Shown: in pieces, positions 46,081 through 50,842 of the stretch
How positions within the stretch are numbered: position 1 is the first letter of the stretch
How the letters are laid out: each line of letters opens with the position of its first letter
NCBI GenBank assembly: GCA_030378015.1
Contig: JAUCGG010000013.1
Location: forward strand, 1-50,842
Length of the DNA: 50,842 nt
Reading direction: 5' to 3'
DNA from: Desulfococcaceae bacterium HSG8
GTDB lineage: Bacteria > Desulfobacterota > Desulfobacteria > Desulfobacterales > 4be13
Translations under genes and position numbers: made by a program
The notes under the pieces: model-generated
What the model was told of the DNA's origin: nothing
The model's input: the letters and a program-made list of their open reading frames with translations, nothing else
Databases searched by the model: none

Positions 46081-46971
46081 ATGAGTAATCCCCTGGAATT
46101 ACCCGAAGATATTATAGAACAGGAAGTCGGGGCAATCTGCGGGAGATATCGGATTGAGCCGGAGATGGCGAGACGTTTTTTAGAACAGGGTTTTTATCGC
46201 CGGCCCGATTTGCTGGGTAAAATACTGAAGCGATATCCGGACGAAGATATCACAAGGCTCAGGGACTACAAAGCAGTTATAAAGGATGTCAGGAAAAAAA
46301 TATACTATCATCTGCGGCAATATCAGTCAGACAGGGAAAAAAGCAGGGAACTCAGGGAAAAGCTGGAACAACAGATCTCTGCATCCGCGGATATTAAACA
46401 TATCCGGCAGATTACCGATGAATTGCTGCTGACCCATATTTCCACAAAAGAACGCGCTGACCATTACCCGGTTTTTTATGAAAAACTGTCTGAACTCATT
46501 GCCCGGCCGCGGACAATTCTTGATATCGGATGCGGCATTCATCCGCTTTCATATCCTTTTGAAAAAGAAAAGGGGCCTGATATTTATGTGGCGACAGACA
46601 GGGACCCCGATGTTATTGACATACTGACGACATTTGCGCCCTGTATAAAACCGGCACGTCTTATCCCGCTCTGTGCCGACATTGCCGGGATAAAAGCAGC
46701 AGATTACCTGACAGATTACGCTCCGTTCGATATCGCGTTTATGCTGAAACTTGTTCCCGTGCTTCACAGGCAGCATAAAGAGGTTTTACCCCTGTTAGCT
46801 GAAGTGCCTGCCCGCCGGATTCTCCTGACAGCCAGCGCTGAATCTATGACACGAAAAGAAATTATTATGAGGCGGGAAGATAAGATATTGCACAGGTTTA
46901 TGAAAATGACAGGCAGGGATGTTATGGGTTCTTTCAGGGTCGGGAACGAGTTCGGTTATTTACTTCAGTAG
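46081..46971 (+). CDS. FmrO/ArmA/Rmt-like 16S rRNA (m7G1405) methyltransferase homologue
   Basis: Protein of 296 aa. Residues 115-295 follow the aminoglycoside-resistance family closely: LLTHISTKERADHYPVFYEK (like the SSTxER segment of ArmA), SAM motif ILDIGCGIHPLSYPF at 146-160, VATDRDPDVIDIL, then FMLKLVPVLHRQHKEVLPLL (in ArmA LLKMLPVLKQQ), and VGNEFGYLL at the end. The N-terminal helical part is also present. In actinomycetes and plasmids such enzymes methylate G1405 of 16S rRNA. Here the gene is coupled to a TGT-like gene and no aminoglycoside gene is near, so a native RNA-modification role is more likely than acquired resistance. Gap to the previous gene is 5 bp. Confidence 0.85.
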   Translation: MSNPLELPEDIIEQEVGAICGRYRIEPEMARRFLEQGFYRRPDLLGKILKRYPDEDITRLRDYKAVIKDVRKKIYYHLRQYQSDREKSRELREKLEQQISASADIKHIRQITDELLLTHISTKERADHYPVFYEKLSELIARPRTILDIGCGIHPLSYPFEKEKGPDIYVATDRDPDVIDILTTFAPCIKPARLIPLCADIAGIKAADYLTDYAPFDIAFMLKLVPVLHRQHKEVLPLLAEVPARRILLTASAESMTRKEIIMRREDKILHRFMKMTGRDVMGSFRVGNEFGYLLQ

Positions 46972-47358
46972 GCCCGCGGTTTTGAGGACACGGATGCACA
47001 CGCATCATTTTTTGTAATGAAATCCGTATCTCCCGCTCCGGGATGATTTTTCCGACCACGGTACACTGGCGGATAATTTTGTAATGAAATCCGTGTTTAT
47101 CCGTGTCCTCGGAGGGCTTTGTTCTTTCCCCGATCTGCCGCCTGCAAAAAAAAGCTTGCCTTCTTTCTTCCGACCTGTTAAAAATCAGCATTTATTTCCG
47201 ATTGGGGTGTTCTGCCAGATGCGGAACTGAGAACAATACCCATTGAACCTGATACAGTTCATACTGTCGTAGGGAATCGGAGAACACTTTCCACACTGCT
47301 TTCCGGAGTGCTTTCCTTCCTTACTGACAGTTCAGTACTCACAATTTTAAACATTTAA
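46972..47358. other. Intergenic region with GGACACGGATG repeats
   Basis: Contains GAGGACACGGATGCACACG at 46983 and an inverted counterpart ATCCGTGTCCTCGG at 47099, separated by two TTTTGTAATGAAATCCGT copies (47011 and 47080). Similar GGACACGGAT strings occur at 10504, 29196 and 33577. No gene is seen. Confidence 0.6.
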
Positions 47359-47420
47359 CGGAGTGCAAAGCTTGCTTTGCCAGTGTTGTTAATCACTGGC
47401 AAAGCAAGCTTTGCACTCTG
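47359..47420. repeat. Solo hairpin core of the GTGCAAAGC family
   Basis: CGGAGTGCAAAGCTTGCTTT + GCCAGTG paired with CACTGGCAAAGCAAGC + TTTGCACTCTG, without the outer GTGCTCC ends. Confidence 0.88.
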
Positions 47421-47571
47421 CATGTCCGGAATTGTGAACTACTGAGATCATTAACCGGGGACAAAATTAAATTATTTTCATATAGTTAAATTGGCGGAAC
47501 AGAATTCCGCTCCACAACTTGTTGGAAGATTATTTAAACCGCGATCCCCGCAACTCATCAAGGAATTTTTT

Positions 47572-48378
47572 ATGAAAACAGCACTCACAATTGCCGGGTC
47601 GGATTCTTCCGGCGGCGCCGGCATCCAGGCGGATTTGAAAACTTTTCAGGCACATGGCGTCTTTGGCATGAGCGCTATTACAGCCGTGACTGTCCAGAAT
47701 ACGCAGAAGGTCTATGATGTCCAGGAAATGAGGCCCCAGATGGTTCATGATCAGATTACATGCCTGTTCGACGATGCAGAGATTCACGCGGTGAAGATCG
47801 GTATGGTCTCCGGCATTCCCCTGATCGAAGCCATTGAAGAAGCCCTCCGGTCGGTGAAGCGGACGCCAGTCGTGCTTGATCCCGTAATGATATCCAAAAG
47901 CGGATACCGTCTGCTGAATCAGGATGCCCAGGATGCATTGATCAGCCGCCTCTTTATTCTGGCCGAAGTCGTCACCCCTAATATTTATGAAGCCGAGGCC
48001 ATTACCGGTCAGGATATCAGGACCATTGAAGACATGCAGGATGCAGCCCAGAAAATTATAGACATGGATGCGAAAAAGGTGGTGATCAAGGGCGGTCACC
48101 TGGGGGGAGATCATTCAACAGATATTCTCTATGATGGTAATTATTACAAGCAGTTGAAAAGCCCTCGGATTGAAACGAAAAATACTCACGGCACAGGCTG
48201 CACTTTCTCCTCCGCCATAGCGGCGAACCTGGCACTGGGAAAAGATTTCTTTGACGCCGTGGCCGACGCCAAAACATATATCACAGGTGCGATTGAAAAT
48301 TCCCTTTCCATCGGGAAGGGGTACGGACCTACCAATCATTTTTTTGACCTCTACGCCAAAGCAGGTATTAAATCATAA
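47572..48378 (+). CDS. thiD: Hydroxymethylpyrimidine/phosphomethylpyrimidine kinase ThiD
   Basis: Protein of 268 aa, normal length. It phosphorylates HMP and HMP-P in thiamine biosynthesis (cytoplasm). I use ATG 47572, which gives the family start TALTIAGSDSSGGAGIQADL; the in-frame extension to 47491 is not conserved-looking. Also visible: TVQNTQKVYDV, VKIGMVSG, VVLDPVMISKSGYRLL, and the anion hole/catalytic NTHGTGCTFSSAIAANLA with the general-base D replaced in position by the usual GTGC loop Cys. AAGGAA lies 8 nt upstream. No other thi gene and no TPP riboswitch is seen nearby. Confidence 0.95.
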   Translation: MKTALTIAGSDSSGGAGIQADLKTFQAHGVFGMSAITAVTVQNTQKVYDVQEMRPQMVHDQITCLFDDAEIHAVKIGMVSGIPLIEAIEEALRSVKRTPVVLDPVMISKSGYRLLNQDAQDALISRLFILAEVVTPNIYEAEAITGQDIRTIEDMQDAAQKIIDMDAKKVVIKGGHLGGDHSTDILYDGNYYKQLKSPRIETKNTHGTGCTFSSAIAANLALGKDFFDAVADAKTYITGAIENSLSIGKGYGPTNHFFDLYAKAGIKS

Positions 48379-48383
48379 TTAAT

Positions 48384-48414
48384 GCAGGGTGGGTGAAGCG
48401 AAGCGTAACCCACC
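48384..48414. repeat. Half copy of the GGGTGGGTGGAGCG hairpin
   Basis: CAGGGTGGGTGAAGCGAAGC + GTAACCCACC, left arm only, 6 bp after the thiD stop. Confidence 0.8.
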
Positions 48415-48467
48415 GTTTGTTGTTATCTGTAATCAGGAGGAGTGCGAAAGATGCTTAAATACATTAG

Positions 48468-48719
48468 CGGAGTGCAAAGCTTGCTTTGCCTGTCATTCGA
48501 CTAAGTACTCTGTTTCATAAATAATGTCCGGGTTAAAACGGAGGAGTGCAAAGCTTGCTTTGCCTGTCATTCGACTAAGTACTCTGTTTCATAAATAATG
48601 TCCGGGTTAAAACGGAGGAGTGCAAAGCTTGCTTTGCGCCGTTGCGGGATTCCCGCAAAGCAGGCTTTGCACTCCGCGGAATTTATAACCCGGACATTAT
48701 TTCTGAAACGGAGCACTAA
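48468..48719. repeat. MITE-like element GTGCTCCGTTTCAGAAA, copy 3, with tandem left end
   Basis: A 74-bp left end and core (TGTCATTCGACTAAGTACTC ... GTGCAAAGCTTGCTTTGCC) is repeated in tandem, followed by the full element 48576-48719 with right end TTTCTGAAACGGAGCACTAA. Another core half (AAAGCAAGCTTTGCACTCCG) lies at 48744. Confidence 0.88.
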
Positions 48720-48830
48720 GCTCAAGCTGAAGCCGGAACTATTGCAAAGCAAGCTTTGCACTCCGCTCGCTCACGCATCGCTCGCTGGCGAAAATTTCAT
48801 TTCCGCACTCCTAAAAAAAGGAACTCATTT

Positions 48831-50048
48831 ATGATGTTTGAAAAATGGAAAAATTATCTGAAGGAAATGGGCCCGGCCTGGGTTATCAGCGCTGTGGCCT
48901 GCGGGCCTGCAACGCTCGCCAGCGTGTCAATTGCAGGAGCCAAATACGGTTATCAGATGCTGTGGGTCGTTGTACTCAGTGCGGTATTCGGGACAACAGC
49001 CCAATACCTTGCGGCAAAGATCGGCGTCTTGGAGGGCAGGGGCATTATTAAAACAACAGAAGCCAGGATGGGGAAAATATGGGCATGGGTATTGACCGTT
49101 GATGCGCTTCTGGCCACCTGGCTGGCTGCAATCGTGCTGATGAACGCGCTTTCCGGCATCACATCGCTTATCACGGGCATCAATACCCCTTTGTGGGGAA
49201 TTCTTTACGGCATCCTGATCGGAAGCTTTCTGATATGGCGGGGATACCGCCCTTTTGAAACCATCTGCAAACTGCTGGTGGGCTTTGTGGTTATCTGCTT
49301 TGCAATCACCTTGTTTATGGCGGACATCTCCGTCGGAGGCATAATAAAAGGACTGCTTCCCAGCCTTCCGGGCCGAGCTGCGGATTCTGCGATGATGATG
49401 GCTGCCATCATGGGCGGTGCTGTTCATATCACCATCATCGGGATGCACACCTATAACACCAATGCAAGAGGCTGGGGTCGGGAAGAACTGGAACTGGCGC
49501 GTTTTGATACGATTATTTCTATGGGATTCGCGTTCGGATTCTACAGTGTGACGATTTTCCTGGTGGCTGCATCTGTCCTACACCCTGACAATATCGAGGT
49601 GAAGAGAGCAACAGATGCCGCGCTGGCCTTGAAACCGTTGCTGGGTGAAAGCGCGATGAAAATTTTTCTGGCAGGATTATGGGGCGCTGCATTATCCACC
49701 ATTTCTCCGACTTTTATGGCGGGAGCCTATTTTCTTTCCGATAAAATGAACTGGACACTGAATGTAAAAGACAGGCGGTTTTGCGCGGTAATCCTCATCG
49801 GGTGTCTTCTGAGTATGCTGGGCCCCTTTGTCAAGGGGAGCTTTTTCCTGTTACTCCCCCTGATGCTCGCCCTGGGGCTGACAGGCACACCCCTGATTAT
49901 TGCATTGATCCTTTACCTTCTCAGCAATCCGGAAATCGCGGGCAAAGAGAAAAATACAGTCGTGTTAAATGTTATGGCCGCGCTTACCCTTCTTATTACT
50001 TCTTTTTTAGCCGTGCGGTTTGTCCTTGCCAGGATCGGGGTCATATGA
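48831..50048 (+). CDS. NRAMP-family transporter with non-canonical metal-site motifs
   Basis: Protein of 405 aa, start ATG 48831 (AAAGGA 8 nt upstream). About 11 hydrophobic segments: for example MLWVVVLSAVFGTTAQYLA, LLVGFVVICFAITLFMA, FGFYSVTIFLVAASVL and LFLAGLWGAALST-like parts. The order and GPAWVISAVACGPATLASVS region fit NRAMP-type (LeuT fold) carriers. The canonical TM1 DPGN is GPAT here (residues 25-28), and TM6 has AVHITIIGMHTYNT in place of the MPHN motif. The substrate therefore may not be Mn2+/Fe2+; NRAMP relatives with altered motifs are known to carry other ions. The gene starts about 110 bp after a MITE-like element. No regulator was found. Confidence 0.85.
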   Translation: MMFEKWKNYLKEMGPAWVISAVACGPATLASVSIAGAKYGYQMLWVVVLSAVFGTTAQYLAAKIGVLEGRGIIKTTEARMGKIWAWVLTVDALLATWLAAIVLMNALSGITSLITGINTPLWGILYGILIGSFLIWRGYRPFETICKLLVGFVVICFAITLFMADISVGGIIKGLLPSLPGRAADSAMMMAAIMGGAVHITIIGMHTYNTNARGWGREELELARFDTIISMGFAFGFYSVTIFLVAASVLHPDNIEVKRATDAALALKPLLGESAMKIFLAGLWGAALSTISPTFMAGAYFLSDKMNWTLNVKDRRFCAVILIGCLLSMLGPFVKGSFFLLLPLMLALGLTGTPLIIALILYLLSNPEIAGKEKNTVVLNVMAALTLLITSFLAVRFVLARIGVI

Positions 50049-50164
50049 AATCCCGATGGCGAAATAACATAAGTTTAACGATTTTATTTTGTAATATCAA
50101 AAAATTGTATTAAAAAAATATTGCGCACAGCAATCCTCTGAGTTATATTATCAGCAGATGGAAA

Positions 50165-50325
50165 GGGGTGCAATTAAAAGTGTTAGTGCTAAAGCCGCCA
50201 CTCCTCGTTCCCAAACTCCGTTTGGGAACGCAATTGCCTGCAAAACTCCGGTTTTGTGTGAAGGTAGCTGCAAACAGAGTTTGCATGCAGGTGTGTTCCC
50301 AAACGGAGTTTGGGAACAAGGTGCT
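50165..50325. repeat. Long palindromic element, copy 2 (GTGCAATTAAAAGTGTTA end)
   Basis: Left end GGGGTGCAATTAAAAGTGTT and arms TTCCCAAACTCCGTTTGGGA and TTCCCAAACGGAGTTTGGGA with an internal CAAACAGAGTTTG. The right outer end seen at 3693-3710 is missing, so this copy is truncated. Confidence 0.82.
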
Positions 50326-50332
50326 GACTACC

Positions 50333-50485
50333 TAAGTGCTCTGTTTCATAAATAATGTCCGGGTTAAAACGGAGGAGTGCAAAGCTTGCTTTGCGCCTGT
50401 GCTGGATTATCGCAAAGCAAGCTTTGCACTCCGCGTTCGGAAAATTCTGTACAACCTGTTCATTATTTCTGAAACGAAGCACTAA
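50333..50485. repeat. MITE-like element GTGCTCCGTTTCAGAAA, copy 4
   Basis: Ends TAAGTGCTCTGTTTCATAAA and TTATTTCTGAAACGAAGCAC, core GGAGTGCAAAGCTTGCTTTG and complement. It abuts the next element directly, as the copy at 5609 abuts its neighbour. Confidence 0.9.
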
Positions 50486-50611
50486 GGTGATTTCCAGAAA
50501 TAAATATACCGATAAATGCAGTACAGCAACCCGTAAATCCCCCCTTTTCTTAAAGGGGAGGAATTTACGAATCGTTCCGCACCTGCGGTACATTCATTTC
50601 TGGAAATCACC
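50486..50611. repeat. MITE-like element with GGTGATTTCC ends, copy 2
   Basis: Ends GGTGATTTCCAGAAAT and ATTTCTGGAAATCACC, flanked by TAA on both sides as at 3936. The interior includes part of the CCCCTTTTCTTAAAGGGG family. From 50612 to 50842 no gene is seen; a fragment like the end of the gene at 38915 lies at 50703. Confidence 0.85.
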
Positions 50612-50842
50612 TAAGATCAAGGCCCCCTCACAGGTCTCCGAATACCGGGTATATAACCGTATTCTGTAACGAAGAGAAAAATATTCAGTTCTGAGGACTT
50701 AAATGTTTCCCGAAATTTTTTTCTGATCTGTAAGCCCCTGTCAGGCAGGGATTCATGAAATCTCATTTATGTAAGAGCCGTTATTAACCGGGTTTTTCTG
50801 CTTTCAGCTTATATATTTTAATATTTTAACCACGAAACACAC

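Noticed and set aside
47421..47571. TPP riboswitch before thiD
   Set aside because: The conserved CUGAGA and ACCUGA elements of the thi-box are not present in the leader.
50189..50593. Open frames with LRFRNNEQV or MSGLKRRSAKLAL peptides at several places
   Set aside because: They occur only inside GTGCTCCGTTTC palindromic elements on both strands and repeat with each copy, so they reflect the repeat and not a protein family.

Overview
The window looks like a chromosomal segment from a Gram-negative, probably sulfate-reducing Desulfobacterota bacterium of the Desulfonema type. This is an inference from gene content and from the very high load of palindromic repeats; there is no rRNA marker here. 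Housekeeping islands are separated by long stretches of decayed genes, toxin-antitoxin (TA) modules, restriction-modification (R-M) genes and at least ten families of short inverted-repeat elements.

Layout. 1-3.3 kb: a putative HExxH protein, an FmdB-type zinc ribbon protein and groES-groEL with a terminator. 3.3-7.3 kb: repeats, a broken AAA-ATPase-like/PD-(D/E)XK gene, a HigBA-like TA pair lying between two copies of a 76-bp segment, and a small orphan protein. 7.4-10.5 kb: an RND efflux pump without a visible adaptor. 10.5-13.8 kb: an array of about 38 REP-like units, each carrying two palindromes, that surrounds an intact Y1 (IS200-like/RAYT-like) transposase. 13.8-34 kb: a TA/defence island with an overlapping response regulator-PIN pair, a Type III-like helicase-nuclease and its matching methyltransferase, DUF433, UPF0175/DUF3368, TumE-like and three HEPN modules (one a pseudogene), and a compact AT-rich Type II R-M system with a ribbon-helix-helix regulator. 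Many toxins here are truncated, several exactly at REP-like units. 34-44.3 kb: a minus-strand chemosensory cluster (two chemoreceptors, a substrate-binding protein, a decayed dCACHE receptor, CheW, CheA). 45-50 kb: an archaeal-type tRNA-guanine transglycosylase homologue followed 5 bp later by a homologue of the 16S rRNA m7G1405 methyltransferases (FmrO/ArmA/Rmt), then thiD and an NRAMP-like transporter, then more repeats.

How the parts fit. The REP-like units and the transposase probably form a REP/RAYT-type system. Scattered units and two transposase relics recur next to truncated toxins at 19.2, 27 and 29.2 kb. The 3' end of the RND gene with its first repeats is also present at 29.16 kb, fused to a PIN toxin. 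The items I consider most worth following are the TGT-like/FmrO-like operon, the REP-array/transposase locus with its repeated toxin-truncating junctions, and the response regulator-PIN overlap.
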